Assembly: GCA_963734575.1 (NCBI GenBank)
Contig: CAVTHT010000012.1
Span: forward strand, 131,852-195,851
From: CAIWHR01 sp963734575
GTDB taxonomy: Bacteria > Pseudomonadota > Gammaproteobacteria > Burkholderiales > Casimicrobiaceae
Reading direction: 5' to 3'
DNA: 64,000 bases
This document shows positions 40,740 through 51,009 of the stretch, piece after piece. Under the pieces are notes generated by a model. It ran no database searches. It was not told where the DNA came from and saw only the letters and a program-made list of their open reading frames with translations. The position numbers were made by a program, and so were the translations under genes. The stretch's first letter is position 1. Each line of letters starts with the position of its first letter.

Positions 40740-43700
40740 GCCATTGCGGCAAGTCTCGCTCGACGACAAGTACGCGCTGGACACGGGACGCGTCTTCCTG
40801 ACCGGCACGCAGGCGCTGGTGCGCCTCCTCATCCTGCAGCGCCAGCGCGACGCGCTCGCCGGGCTCAACACCGCGGGCTTCGTCTCGGGTTATCGCGGCT
40901 CGCCGCTCGGCGCGCTCGACCAGTCGCTGTGGAAGGCGCAGAAATTCCTCGACCGCGCGCACATCAAGTTCCAGCCGGGCCTGAACGAGGACCTCGCCGC
41001 GACCGCCATCTGGGGCTCGCAGCAGGTGAATCTGTACAAGGGTGCGAAGTACGACGGCGTCTTCGCGATGTGGTACGGCAAGGGACCCGGCGTCGATCGC
41101 TGCGGCGACGTGTTCAAGCACGCCAACCATGCCGGCACGTCGAAGCACGGCGGCGTGCTCGCGCTCGCCGGCGACGACCACGGGGCGAAGTCGTCCACCC
41201 TCCCGCACCAGTCCGACCACATGTTCTCCGCGGCGCTGATGCCGGTGCTCTATCCCTCGTCGGTGCAGGAGATCCTCGACCTCGGCCTGCACGGCTGGGC
41301 GATGTCGCGCTACTCGGGCTGCTGGGTCGGCTTCAAGTGCGTGGCGGACACCGTCGAGAGCTCCGCGTCGGTGTACGTGGATCCGACGCGCACGCAGATC
41401 GTCGTGCCGACGGACTTTCCGCTGCCGCCGGACGGCGTTTCCATCCGCTGGCCGGACGGCTTCCTCGAGACCGAGGCGCGGATGCAGGACTACAAGATCT
41501 ACGCCGCGCTGCACTACTGCCGGGTCAACCAGCTCAACCGCATCGTCATCGGCTCCGCGGACGTGCCGGCGCGCCTGGGCATCATCACGAGCGGCAAGAG
41601 CTATCTCGACGTGCGGCAGGCGCTCGACGATCTCGGCATCACCGAGCAGGAGTGCGCCGAGCTCGGCGTCCGCCTGTTCAAGGTGGCGATGCCCTGGCCG
41701 CTCGAGCCCGAGGGCGTGCGCGCAGTTCGCCAACGGTCTCGAGGAAATCCTGGTCGTCGAGGAGAAGCGGCAGGTCGTCGAGTACCAGCTCAAGGAGCAG
41801 CTCTACAACTGGCGCGACGACGTGCGCCCGCGCGTGGTCGGCAAGTTCGACGAAAAGGGCGAATGGGTGCGCCCGCACGGCGACTGGCTGCTGCCCGCGA
41901 AGGGCGAGCTCACGCCGGCGATGATCGCGCGCGTGATCGCGCAGCGGATCCAGCGCCTCGAGCTGCAGCCGCGGCGCATCGAGAAGCTCAAGGCGCGCGT
42001 CGACTGGATCAATGCCAAGGAAGCCGCACTGGAGAAGCCGCGCATCCTGCTCGAGCGCAAGCCCTGGTTCTGCTCGGGCTGTCCGCACAACACGTCGACC
42101 AACGTGCCGGAAGGCAGTCGTGCGACGGCCGGCATCGGCTGTCACGTGATGGCGATCTGGATGGATCGCTCGACCTCGACGTTCACGCACATGGGCGGCG
42201 AAGGCGTGCCGTGGATCGGGCAGGCACCGTTCACCGAAGAGAAGCACGTCTTCGCCAACCTCGGCGACGGCACCTATTACCACAGCGGGATCCTCGCGGT
42301 CCGCGCCGCGGTGGCGGCGGGTGTCAACATCACCTACAAGATCCTCTACAACGATGCCGTGGCGATGACCGGCGGGCAGCCCTTCGACGGACCGCTCACG
42401 CCCGCCGACATCGCCGCCCAGGTGGCCGCCGAAGGCGTGCGCAAGATCATCGTGGTGAGCGACGAGCCCGGCAAATATCCGTCCGGCTATTTCGCCTCGA
42501 ACATCGCCGTGCACCATCGCGACGACCTCGACGACGTGCAGCGCACCCTGCGCGAGACGCCGGGTTGCACGGTCCTGCTCTACGACCAGACGTGTGCGGC
42601 CGAGAAGCGCCGGCGGCGCAAGCGCGGCAAGTTCCCCGATCCGGCGAAGCGCGTGGTGATCAACGACCTCGTGTGCGAGGGTTGCGGTGATTGCGGCGTG
42701 AAGTCGAACTGCGTGTCGGTCGCGCCGCTCGAGACCGAGTTCGGGCGCAAGCGCACCATCGACCAGAGCTCGTGCAACAAGGACTACTCGTGCGTCAACG
42801 GCTTCTGCCCGAGCTTCGTGACGGTGGAAGGCGGCAGCCTGCGCAAGCCGAAGAAGGCCGAGGCCGGCGAGTTTCCGGTGCTGCCGCAACCGCAGGTGCT
42901 CGCGACCCGCGAGCCTTATGGCATCGTCGTGACCGGCATCGGCGGCACGGGCGTGGTGACCATCGGCGCGCTGCTCGGGATGGCAGCCCATCTGGAAGGC
43001 AAGGGCTGCAGCGTGCTCGACATGACGGGCCTCGCGCAGAAGAACGGCGCGGTGGTGTCGCACGTGCGCATCGCGGATCGTCCTGAAGCGCTGCACGCGA
43101 CGCGCATCGCGGCGGGCGAAGCGAAGCTGGTGCTTGCCTGCGACATCCTCACGGGCGTGGGCTACGAGCAGCTCGCGAAGATGCAGAAGGGCGTGACCCA
43201 CGCGCTCGTCAATACGGCGCTCGTGATGCCTGCCGGCTTCACGCGCGATCCCGATCTGCAATTCCCGCTGGGCTCGATGGAGCGCGAGATCGAGGACGCG
43301 ATCGCGCCCGGGGACGCCGAATTCGTCGACGCGACGAAGCTCGCCACCGGCCTCATGGGCGACTCGATCGCCACCAACCTCTTCATGGTCGGATTCGCCT
43401 ATCAGCGCGGGCTGCTGCCCGTTGGCGAAGAAGCCATCCTGCGCGCGATCGAGCTCAACGGCACGGCCATCGAAGCCAACAAGCAGAGCTTCCGGTGGGG
43501 CCGTCTGGCGGCGGTCGATCCGGCGCGCGTCGCCGCGGCGGCGATCGCGAAGCATCAGCCCGAATCGCACCGCCTGTCGGAGTCGCTCGACGAGATCATC
43601 GCCCGCCGCGCGGCATTCCTGACCGAGTATCAGGATGCCGCCTACGCGAAGCGCTACACCGATTTCGTGGCGCGCGTGCGCACGACCGAAGGCACCCGGC

Positions 43701-44254
43701 TGCCCGGCTCGACCGCGCTCACCGAGGCCGTCGCGCGTGCGTACTTCAAGCTGCTCGCGGTCAAGGACGAGTACGAGGTCGCCCGCCTCTACGCCGAGAC
43801 GGACTTCGCGGAGCAGGTGGCGCAGCAGTTCGAGGGCGACTACAAGCTCGTGTTCCATCTCGCGCCACCGCTCACCACGAAGGCGGACGGCGACACCGGC
43901 GAGCCGCGCAAGAAGCAGTACGGGCCGTGGATGATGCGTGCGTTCCGCGTACTCGCGAAGCTGCGGCGCCTGCGCGGCACGCCGCTCGACGTGTTCGGGC
44001 GCACCGCCGAACGCAAGATGGAGCGCGCGCTGATCGGCCAGTACGAGCAGCTGATGGAGGAAGTGCTGCGCGGCGTGTCACCGCACAAGCAGGGCATCGC
44101 GGTCCAGCTGGCGTCGCTCCCCGAGACCATGCGCGGCTACGGCCACGTGAAGGCGCGGCACGTCGCGGAGGCGAAGGCGAAGGAAGCCGATCTCCTTGCC
44201 GCCTTCCGCGGTGCGACGCCGACGAAGCCCATCAAGATCCTCGCTGCGGCGTAG
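40732..44254 (+). CDS. Single-chain indolepyruvate ferredoxin oxidoreductase family protein; one frameshift
   Basis: About 1173 residues. All domains of the two-subunit enzyme in one chain: N-terminal GFVSGYRGSPLGALDQSLWK and FQPGLNEDLAATAIWGSQQV; TPP/FeS-proximal WFCSGCPHNTSTNVPEGS and GGEGVPWIG; ferredoxin-like cysteines CEGCGDCGVKSNC and CNKDYSCVNGFCPSF; gamma domain YGIVVTGIGGTGVVTIGALL; and a C-terminal extension. One extra G at 41725 breaks the frame. It catalyses ferredoxin-linked oxidation of arylpyruvates or branched keto acids. It is the second such system in the window (see iorAB at 0.8-4.5 kb), transcribed alone. Confidence 0.92.
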
Positions 44255-44280
44255 CGGCTGCTACGCGTGGCGCGGCCACG

Positions 44281-44305
44281 AAAACAAAGGGCCCGCACCG
44301 GGCCC
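44281..44305 (-). terminator. Intrinsic terminator of the IPTL-CTERM-like gene
   Basis: Minus strand GGGCCCG, loop GTG, CGGGCCC followed by TTTGTTTTC: a 7-bp all-GC stem plus a T-rich tail, 22 bp past the stop codon of the leftward gene. It may also slow rightward transcription leaving the oxidoreductase. Confidence 0.72.
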
Positions 44306-44327
44306 CTGGATGTGCGTAGCGCGCCCG

Positions 44328-44915
44328 TCAGCGCGGTGGGATGCGCGATCGCATGCCCGGCCGGCGCAAGGCGAGCGCACCCAGCATGCCGAGCAGAAGC
44401 ACGAGCGCGAAGAGGACTTCGCGCGACGTCGCAGGAATCGGCGCGGGCAGATTGCCGGGGCCTGGAGCCGCGGCCACGGCCGCCGCGACCGTCGTGGCGC
44501 ACGTGCCGTACGCTCCCGAGCAGGTATAGAGCACCACCTTGGTCGAGCAGTTGTAGACGACCGCGAACTCGATGGCCGTGGCCGGCGTCGGAGGATTCGA
44601 GCCGATCCACGCGTAGCTCATGATGCGCGAGCCGGCGTTTTGCGCCGTCGTGATCGGCACGAGATAGGTCGCGTTCCACGAATCGTTCGCGCTGGCGTCC
44701 GGGCCGAACGTGCCGATGATCGCGCCGGCGGCATCGCGCGCGACGCCGTATTCCCAATGGTTGCCGGCGCCACTCCACGACGGCAACAGGTTGGCGTTGG
44801 ACGTGCAGTCCGCATTGGGCGCGATGGTGACTGCGCCGGCGGTGGCGGCGAATGCCGCGCCGGCCCAGCCGAGGGCCGCGACCAGGAGCGCCGCCAGCGA
44901 TAGGATGCGATTCAA
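44328..44915 (-). CDS. Secreted protein with IPTL-CTERM-like sorting signal
   Basis: 195 residues. Signal peptide MNRILSLAALLVAALGWAGA-AFA; a small beta-type body with three cysteines (NADCTSNAN, VVYNCSTKVV, YTCSGAYGTC); then a Pro-rich linker (APGPGNLPAPIPATS) and REVLFALVLLLGMLGALALR followed by basic residues. The IPATS-helix-Arg pattern resembles the IPTL-CTERM sorting signal, a relative of PEP-CTERM found in betaproteobacteria. Function of the body is unknown. The 202 bp upstream, to the helicase start, contain no other gene. Confidence 0.75.
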   Translation of the reverse strand: MNRILSLAALLVAALGWAGAAFAATAGAVTIAPNADCTSNANLLPSWSGAGNHWEYGVARDAAGAIIGTFGPDASANDSWNATYLVPITTAQNAGSRIMSYAWIGSNPPTPATAIEFAVVYNCSTKVVLYTCSGAYGTCATTVAAAVAAAPGPGNLPAPIPATSREVLFALVLLLGMLGALALRRPGMRSRIPPR

Positions 44916-45117
44916 GGGACCTGCTTTGGGTTTCGTTGTTGGCTGCCGGGCTTGCGCACGGCCGTTGGGGTTAGTTTCATTCTATCCGGCCGGGCGCCCT
45001 CCGTCTGCATTCGCCGGATGGCTGGTGCAGCCGGGTGCACATTTTCGTGGCGGTCACGCAACAGGCACGCGCCGCATAGATCGCATTCCAGATGGTGTTT
45101 GGCGGCAGAATCACGGA

Positions 45118-47625
45118 ATGACGTTGTTTTCACCACTTTCGTCGCCAAACGGCGACAGTCCCGTCCTCCTTCGCAGCAACGATCCGTACGAGCCGGCCCG
45201 GCGGTGGTTCGCCGACCAGGGCTGGACGCCGTTCCCGTTCCAGGAGGAGGTCTGGGCCGCGTACGCGGCCGGCGAGAGCGGGCTGATCCACGCCCCGACC
45301 GGCATGGGCAAGACCTATGCGGCGGCGATGGGACCGCTGCTGTCCGGCCCCGACGGCGCGCCGACCGACGGCGACGAAGCCCCGCCACTGACGCTCCTGT
45401 GGATCACGCCGCTGCGGGCGCTGGCCGCGGATACGGGCCAGGCCCTCACTCGCGCGGCCGCCGCCCTGCGGCCGGCGTGGACGATCGACGTGCGCACCGG
45501 CGACAGCAGCGCCAGCGCGCGGGCGCGGCAGGGTCGGCGGCTGCCGACGGCGCTCGTCACGACCCCGGAGAGCCTCACCCTCTTCCTCTCGCGCCCCGAA
45601 TGGCGCGAACGCTTCGCGCACCTCGAGGCGGTCGTGATCGACGAGTGGCACGAGCTCCTGTCCAGCAAGCGCGGCGTGCAGGTCGAGCTCGCGCTGGCGC
45701 GCCTGCGCGGCGCGCGGCCGCAGCTCCGCGCCTGGGCGCTCTCCGCAACGCTCGCCAACCTCGACGTCGCGCTGGCCTGCCTCACCGGCAACGCCAGCGC
45801 GCGCGGCAGGATCGTGAAGGGCTTCGACGCGAAGGAGATCGTGATCGACACCCTGCGCCCGCGCACCATCGAGCGCTTCCCGTGGGCCGGCCACATCGGC
45901 CTGAAGCTCCTGCCGGAAGTGGTGCGCGCGATCGACCGGGCGCGCACCACGCTCGTGTTCACCAACGTGCGCTCCGCGTGCGAGTCGTGGTACCAGGCGA
46001 TCCTCGAAGCGCGCCCGGATTGGGCGGGCACCATCGCGCTGCATCATGGCTCGCTCGAGCGCGAGGTGCGCGAATGGGTCGAGGACGGCCTGCGCAACGA
46101 ACGGCTGCGCGCGGTGGTGTGCACGTCGAGCCTCGACCTCGGCGTCGACTTCGCGCCCGTCGAGCAGGTGCTGCAGATCGGCAGTCCGAAAGGCGTCGGA
46201 CGGCTGCTGCAGCGCGCCGGTCGCAGCGGGCATCGTCCGGGGGCGATCTCCCGCGTCAGCGTGGTGCCGGCGCAGGCGCTCGAGCTCGTGGAGGCGGCGG
46301 CGGCGCGCGACGCCGCGGCCGTGCGTGACATCGAGCCGCGCGTCCCGCTCACGCATCCGCTCGACGTCCTGATCCAGCACCTCGTGACCTGCGCGGTCGG
46401 TGGCGGCTTCCGTCCAGCCGATCTCCTCGCCGAGGTGCGCACGACGCACGCGTACGCATCGCTCGACGACGCACAGTGGCAATTCGCGCTCGACTTCGTG
46501 ATCCACGGCGGCGCGAGCCTCAATGCGTATCCCGAATACCGGCGCGTGGTCATCGGCGACGACGGCATCGCGCACGTGCCCGACGCGCGCATCGCACGTC
46601 GGCATCGCATGGGCATCGGCACGATCGTCAGCGACAACAGCATCGTCGTGCAATTCCAGCGCGGCGCCAGGCTCGGTCACGTCGAGGAGGACTTCATCGC
46701 GCGCCTCACGCCGGGCGATTGCTTCCTCTTCGCCGGGCGCATGCTCGAGTTCATCCGCGTGCGCGAGCTCACCGCATGGGTGAAGCTCGCGAAGGGTTCG
46801 AAGGGCGTCGTGCCGCGGTGGATGGGCGGGCGGATGGCACTGTCGTCGCAGCTCGCGGACGGCACCCGGCGTCTCGTCGCCGACGCACGCCGCGGAGTCT
46901 TCGCGTCGCCCGAGCTGCAGGTGGTGCGGCCGCTGCTGGAGTTGCAGGCACGCTGGTCGGCGCTGCCGCTCGAAAACGAATGGCTGGTCGAGGAGATCGC
47001 CACCCGCGAGGGGCACGGACTCTTCTTCTATCCGTTCGAAGGCCGCCTCGCACACCTGGGGCTCGCCACGCTGTTCTCGTATCGGCTGTCGCGTGAGATG
47101 CCGCGCACGTTCTCGATCACCGCCAACGACTACGGCTTCGGTCTCGTGTCGCCGACCGCGATGCCGCTGCGCCTCGCGGATGTCGGCAGGATGCTCGCCG
47201 CACCGCACGTCGAGGCCGACATCCTCGCGGGCCTCAACGCCACCGAGCTCGGGCGCCGGCAGTTTCGCGAGATCGCGCGCGTCGCCGGCCTCATCTTCCA
47301 GGGTTATCCCGGCCAGCCCCATCCGCAGCGCCAGCTGCAGGCGTCGAGCTCGCTGCTCTACGACGTGTTCGCGGAGTACGACCCGGACAACCTGCTGCTC
47401 GTGCAGGCGGTGCGCGAAGTGCTGGAGCGCCGGCTCGAAGCGTCCCGGCTGCACGCCGCACTCGATCGCCTGCGGCGCAGCCGCGTCGTGCTGACGCGCC
47501 CGCGGCGGCCGACGCCGTTCGCGTTTCCGCTGCTGGTGGAGATCTTTCGCGACAAGCTCTCGACCGAAGCCCTCGAGGCACGCGTCGCGCGCATGGTCGG
47601 CGAGCTCGAGAAGGCCGCGCATTGA
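45118..47625 (+). CDS. Ligase-associated DNA damage response DEXH-box helicase (Lhr-like)
   Basis: 835 residues, intact. Motif I IHAPTGMGKTYAAAMGPLLS, motif II VVIDEWHELLSSKRGVQVEL (DEWH box), motif III WALSATLANLD, motif V SSLDLGVDFAPVEQVLQIGS, and motif VI LLQRAGRSGHRPGAISRV, then the Lhr-type winged-helix and beta-barrel core (FLFAGRMLEFIRVRELTAWV) and C-terminal domains. These helicases normally sit beside an ATP-dependent DNA ligase, a MBL-fold exonuclease and the PdeM phosphoesterase. Here PdeM is 2.7 kb downstream, but ligase and exonuclease are not in view. Start ATG 45118 fits MTLFSPLSSPN. Confidence 0.92.
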   Translation: MTLFSPLSSPNGDSPVLLRSNDPYEPARRWFADQGWTPFPFQEEVWAAYAAGESGLIHAPTGMGKTYAAAMGPLLSGPDGAPTDGDEAPPLTLLWITPLRALAADTGQALTRAAAALRPAWTIDVRTGDSSASARARQGRRLPTALVTTPESLTLFLSRPEWRERFAHLEAVVIDEWHELLSSKRGVQVELALARLRGARPQLRAWALSATLANLDVALACLTGNASARGRIVKGFDAKEIVIDTLRPRTIERFPWAGHIGLKLLPEVVRAIDRARTTLVFTNVRSACESWYQAILEARPDWAGTIALHHGSLEREVREWVEDGLRNERLRAVVCTSSLDLGVDFAPVEQVLQIGSPKGVGRLLQRAGRSGHRPGAISRVSVVPAQALELVEAAAARDAAAVRDIEPRVPLTHPLDVLIQHLVTCAVGGGFRPADLLAEVRTTHAYASLDDAQWQFALDFVIHGGASLNAYPEYRRVVIGDDGIAHVPDARIARRHRMGIGTIVSDNSIVVQFQRGARLGHVEEDFIARLTPGDCFLFAGRMLEFIRVRELTAWVKLAKGSKGVVPRWMGGRMALSSQLADGTRRLVADARRGVFASPELQVVRPLLELQARWSALPLENEWLVEEIATREGHGLFFYPFEGRLAHLGLATLFSYRLSREMPRTFSITANDYGFGLVSPTAMPLRLADVGRMLAAPHVEADILAGLNATELGRRQFREIARVAGLIFQGYPGQPHPQRQLQASSSLLYDVFAEYDPDNLLLVQAVREVLERRLEASRLHAALDRLRRSRVVLTRPRRPTPFAFPLLVEIFRDKLSTEALEARVARMVGELEKAAH

Positions 47626-47735
47626 TCTGGCGCAGGCCGCGCCCCGGCGCGCGCATGACGCCCGACCGGCGCGTACGATAGCGGGACCCGGCCACCACGC
47701 GGGGGCAACCGCACAACAACCAGAGGAGAAGTCGC

Positions 47736-48812
47736 ATGAAGCGAATGTTGCTCGTCACCCTCGGCCTTCTCGCCGCCACCGCCGCCTCGACGGCGATCGC
47801 GGGGCCGAACGACATGGTGATCATGCGCAACGCGCCACAGCAGGTGGCGGTGCTGCCTGATCAGGTGCGCTATCCGGAAGGCCTTGCCGTCAATCCGGCG
47901 AACGGCGACATCTTCGTCGGCACTTTCGATTTCGGTCCGAACGCCAACAAGCTGCTGCGCTACTCGAAGACCGGCAAGCTGCTCGCCGTGCGCGACTTCG
48001 GCGGCACGCCGCTGCTCGGCCTCGGCTTCGATGCAGCGACCGGGCAGGTCTACATCCTCAATATGGGGGCGCAGAAGGTCCAGCGCATCTCCGCGAACTT
48101 CACGGCAACGACCGTGCCGACGGATGTCGCCGACGTGCCGTCGCTGCCGCCGGCGCTGCCGCGCACGGTGGGCAATCCCGACGGCAGCAACGACGTCATC
48201 ACGTTCGGGGACAACCCCGGGTTCGGCGCGCCGAATGCCATGCTCTTCGACGGCAGCACGCTCTACTTCTCCGATTCGTTCCGTGGCGCGATCTTCAGTA
48301 TCGCCAACTTCCGCACGTGCAGCACGCCGTGTGCCGTCAGCACCTTCGTGCAGGATCCCCTGCTCGCCACCGCGGGGTTCCCTCCCTTCGGCGCGAACGG
48401 CATTGCGCTCGATGCGGACGCCACCACGATGTTCATCGCCAACACCGGCGACAACCGCGTGCTGGCGCTGGACATGGCGTCGAAGGCGGTCGCGGTCTTC
48501 GCCGAGAGCGTGCATGGCGCCGATGGCCTCGCCTTCGACGGCGATCACCGCCTGTGGGTCGCGGCGAACCAGGCCGACGAGGTGGTCGAGGTGAACGACA
48601 ACGGCCGCATCGTGACGCGCCTCGGCGAATTCCAGGGCCTGCGCCACGACGGAACGCCCCAGGGACTGCTGTTCCCCGCGAGCATCGCGATCGTCGGCGA
48701 CTGGCTCTACGTCACCAATCTCGCGCTGCCGCTCAACAACATTCCCGGCGACGAGGTGGAGGAGGACGTGCAGCGCTGGACGATCTCGCGCATGAAGTTG
48801 CCGCAGCGCTGA
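47736..48812 (+). CDS. Secreted beta-propeller protein (SMP-30/NHL-like)
   Basis: 358 residues. Signal peptide MKRMLLVTLGLLAATAASTA-IA. Repeated YWTD/NHL-like blades: VRYPEGLAVNPANGDIFVGT, LLGLGFDAATGQVYILNMGA, PNAMLFDGSTLYFSDSFRGA, NGIALDADATTMFIANTGDN, and DGLAFDGDHRLWVAANQADE. This suits a periplasmic six-bladed propeller of the gluconolactonase/SMP-30 superfamily, but the metal-binding residues cannot be confirmed by eye. RBS AGAGGAGAAG before the ATG. The SDR gene starts 9 bp later, so they may be co-transcribed. Confidence 0.75.
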   Translation: MKRMLLVTLGLLAATAASTAIAGPNDMVIMRNAPQQVAVLPDQVRYPEGLAVNPANGDIFVGTFDFGPNANKLLRYSKTGKLLAVRDFGGTPLLGLGFDAATGQVYILNMGAQKVQRISANFTATTVPTDVADVPSLPPALPRTVGNPDGSNDVITFGDNPGFGAPNAMLFDGSTLYFSDSFRGAIFSIANFRTCSTPCAVSTFVQDPLLATAGFPPFGANGIALDADATTMFIANTGDNRVLALDMASKAVAVFAESVHGADGLAFDGDHRLWVAANQADEVVEVNDNGRIVTRLGEFQGLRHDGTPQGLLFPASIAIVGDWLYVTNLALPLNNIPGDEVEEDVQRWTISRMKLPQR

Positions 48813-48821
48813 CGCGGAGTC

Positions 48822-49592
48822 ATGGCCATGCAGCGCATCTTCGATCTCACCGGCCGCGTCGCACTCGTCACGGGCGCGTATCGTGGCCTCGGCCTCGCGA
48901 TGGCCCGCGGCCTTGCGGAGGCAGGCGCGCACGTCGTGCTCAATGGCCGCAAGCCGGACGAGCTCGCGAGCGCGCGCGATGCGCTGCGCAGCGACGGCCT
49001 CGCTGCGGACACCGCCCTGTTCGACGTCACGGACCGTGCCGCGGTGACCGCCGCGGTGGCGGACCTCGAGGCGCGCCACGGACACGTGGACGTGCTGGTC
49101 AACAACGCGGGCATCCAGCGGCGTGCACCGTTCGCCGATTTCGCGCAGGCGGACTGGGACGCGGTCATCGCCACCAACCTCACCGGCCCCTTCATCGTGG
49201 CCCAGGCCGTGGTGCGCGGCATGATCGCCCGCCGCAGCGGCAAGGTGATCCACATCGCATCGCTGCTCTCGGAGCTCGGCCGCCCGACGATCGTCGCGTA
49301 CACGGCGGCCAAGGGCGGGGTGCGCCAGCTCACGCGCGGAATGGCGGTCGAGCTCGCGCCGTACAACATCCAGGTGAACGCGATCTCGCCGGGATACTTC
49401 GCCACCGAGATGAATCGTGCGCTGCTCGACAACCCCGAGTTCGACGCCTGGGTGCGCAAGCGCACGCCGGCGGGCCGCTGGGGAGACCCTTCGGAGGTCG
49501 CGGGCTTGGCCGTCTTCCTCGCGTCGTCCGCGTCGGATTACATGACGGGGCAGCTCCTGACACTCGACGGCGGAATGAGCATAGCGCTGTAA
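48822..49592 (+). CDS. Short-chain dehydrogenase/reductase, gluconate 5-dehydrogenase-like
   Basis: 256 residues, classical SDR. Cofactor motif VALVTGAYRGLGLAMARGLA, NNAGIQRRAPF, catalytic Ser in HIASLLSELGRP and the YTAAK motif (Tyr/Lys), then PGYFATEMN. The opening IFDLTGRVALVTGAYRGLG and the ending GQLLTLDGGMSIAL are close to gluconate 5-dehydrogenases, but substrate specificity in SDRs is not predictable from these. Adjacent to the beta-propeller protein, which belongs to a superfamily that includes sugar lactonases; a shared sugar-acid route is possible but speculative. Confidence 0.85.
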   Translation: MAMQRIFDLTGRVALVTGAYRGLGLAMARGLAEAGAHVVLNGRKPDELASARDALRSDGLAADTALFDVTDRAAVTAAVADLEARHGHVDVLVNNAGIQRRAPFADFAQADWDAVIATNLTGPFIVAQAVVRGMIARRSGKVIHIASLLSELGRPTIVAYTAAKGGVRQLTRGMAVELAPYNIQVNAISPGYFATEMNRALLDNPEFDAWVRKRTPAGRWGDPSEVAGLAVFLASSASDYMTGQLLTLDGGMSIAL

Positions 49593-49663
49593 CGTCTGGA
49601 ACTCGCCTGCCCCGTAAGCGGACCAACGGTGAATCACGCACAGCGCGCTCACCAGGAACCAGC

Positions 49664-50140
49664 ATGCCCTTCACCAACCTTCCGTATTCCTCTCCGTGGG
49701 CCGACCGGCTCCTCAGCGTGCTGCGTATCGTCACCGCGTTCGCCTTCATGCTGCACGGCACCGCGAAGATCCTGCACGTGCCGCACCAGCCGCAGTACGA
49801 CAACCTGCAGCTCCTCTCGCTCGTCGGCGTGGCGGGGCTGCTCGAGCTCGTCGGCGGCTTCCTCGTGCTGATCGGGCTGTTCACGCGGCCGGTGGCGTTC
49901 ATCCTGTCGGGCGAGATGGCCGTCGCCTACTTCATGTCGCACGCGCCGCGCGGGGCGCTGCCGCTGCTCAACAACGGCGATGCCGCGGTGCTGTATTGCT
50001 TCGTGTTCCTGTATCTCGCGTTCGCCGGCGCGGGGCCGTGGAGCGTCGATGCGATGCGCACGCGGCGGTCTGCATGTTGTAGGTCAGGCTTCAGCCTGAC
50101 GCGCCGTCGTCGGAACCGGCGGCGCGGAGGGCTTGGCTGA
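49664..50140 (+). CDS. DoxX-family membrane protein with repeat-derived C-terminus
   Basis: 158 residues, four predicted helices: LLSVLRIVTAFAFMLHGTAK, LLSLVGVAGLLELVGGFLVL, RPVAFILSGEMAVAYFMSHA, and AVLYCFVFLYLAFAGAG. HGTAK and the fourth helix define the DoxX family (roles in redox or thiol stress membranes, poorly known). A normal DoxX protein would end near WSVDAMRTRRS; here the frame runs on through a palindromic repeat (50077-50100), adding RSGFSLT and an Arg-rich tail. The stop at 50140 thus probably reflects insertion of the repeat at the original 3' end. Confidence 0.85.
   Translation: MPFTNLPYSSPWADRLLSVLRIVTAFAFMLHGTAKILHVPHQPQYDNLQLLSLVGVAGLLELVGGFLVLIGLFTRPVAFILSGEMAVAYFMSHAPRGALPLLNNGDAAVLYCFVFLYLAFAGAGPWSVDAMRTRRSACCRSGFSLTRRRRNRRRGGLG
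50077..50100 (+). repeat. Palindromic element inside the 3' end of the DoxX gene
   Basis: TTGTAG followed by the 18-bp unit GTCAGGCTTCAGCCTGAC (50083-50100), the same element as at 17.6, 54.6 and 56.4 kb. A degenerate second copy (CAAGGCTGAAGCATTGCCTACA) follows at about 50197-50219 in opposite orientation, so the pair could have moved together. Confidence 0.9.
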
Positions 50141-50292
50141 ATTGTTGGGTCTGCGTAGCCGCGGCGCTTGGAGTGACCGGGAGCGCCTGCCGTCGCCTCA
50201 AGGCTGAAGCATTGCCTACAATGGTCATTCGTCGGTCATTCATCGTTGCGAGCGTGAACCCGTCCGGGTGACGCCCCACCACCGCCTCACAC

Positions 50293-51009
50293 TTGAATCT
50301 TCCCTTCTACGTTCCCGCCCCCGCTGCCGCTGCCGGGAGCGACGCCTTGCGCACGCACCTGGCCGGCGAGCGCGTGGAGCTCCTCGCCGAGCGGGCCCTG
50401 CACTGGCCGCGCGAGCGAACCGTGTTCGTCGCCGACGTGCATCTCGGCAAGGCAGCGTCGTTTCGCGCCGGAGGCGTGCCGGTGCCGCGGGGCGCGACGG
50501 CCAATGACCTCGCGCGGCTGAGCGCGCTCCTGCGCCGTACGAACGCCACACGCCTGGTCGTGCTCGGCGACTTCCTGCACGCGGCCGCGGGGCGCGTAGC
50601 GGCGCTCGACGCGGCGTTCACCGCATGGCGCGCCGTGCACGCGGACGTGGCGATCACGCTGGTACGCGGCAACCACGATGCGAAGGCCGGGGATCCGCCG
50701 CCCGCGTGGGGCATCGACGTCGTGGGGGATCCCTTCCCCGCCCCGCCCTTCCTGCTGTGTCACGCGCCAGCCCGTCCGCCGACGGGCTACGCGCTGTGTG
50801 GCCACATCCATCCCGGTGTCTGGCTCTCCGGCGCGGGGTTCGAGTCCGCCCGGCTGCCGTGCTTCGTGCTGGGGGAACGCCGCGCCCTGCTCCCGGCTTT
50901 CGGCCGCTTCACCGGTCTCGCGGTACATCGGCGCGAACCGGGGGAGCGGGTGGTGGCGATCGCCGGATCGAGGCTCTTTCCGGTCCCGACGGCGGCGGCT
51001 GGCGAGTAG
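50293..51009 (+). CDS. pdeM: Ligase-associated DNA damage response phosphoesterase PdeM
   Basis: 238 residues. Calcineurin-like metal motifs: VFVADVHLGKAASFR, LGDFLHA, ITLVRGNHDAKAGD, and ALCGHIHPG. The ALCGHIHPGV and GERRALLPAFGRFTGL patterns are typical of PdeM. No ATG is available in frame near the start; TTG 50293 is used, giving MNLPFYVPAPAAA. It belongs with the Lhr-like helicase at 45.1 kb in the mycobacterial-type ligase-associated repair set, though three unrelated genes lie between them. Confidence 0.88.
   Translation: MNLPFYVPAPAAAAGSDALRTHLAGERVELLAERALHWPRERTVFVADVHLGKAASFRAGGVPVPRGATANDLARLSALLRRTNATRLVVLGDFLHAAAGRVAALDAAFTAWRAVHADVAITLVRGNHDAKAGDPPPAWGIDVVGDPFPAPPFLLCHAPARPPTGYALCGHIHPGVWLSGAGFESARLPCFVLGERRALLPAFGRFTGLAVHRREPGERVVAIAGSRLFPVPTAAAGE

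Noticed and set aside
48317..50140. A 607-codon plus-strand frame covering three genes
   Set aside because: Only its last 158 codons (DoxX) are real; the rest is the wrong frame of the propeller and SDR genes.
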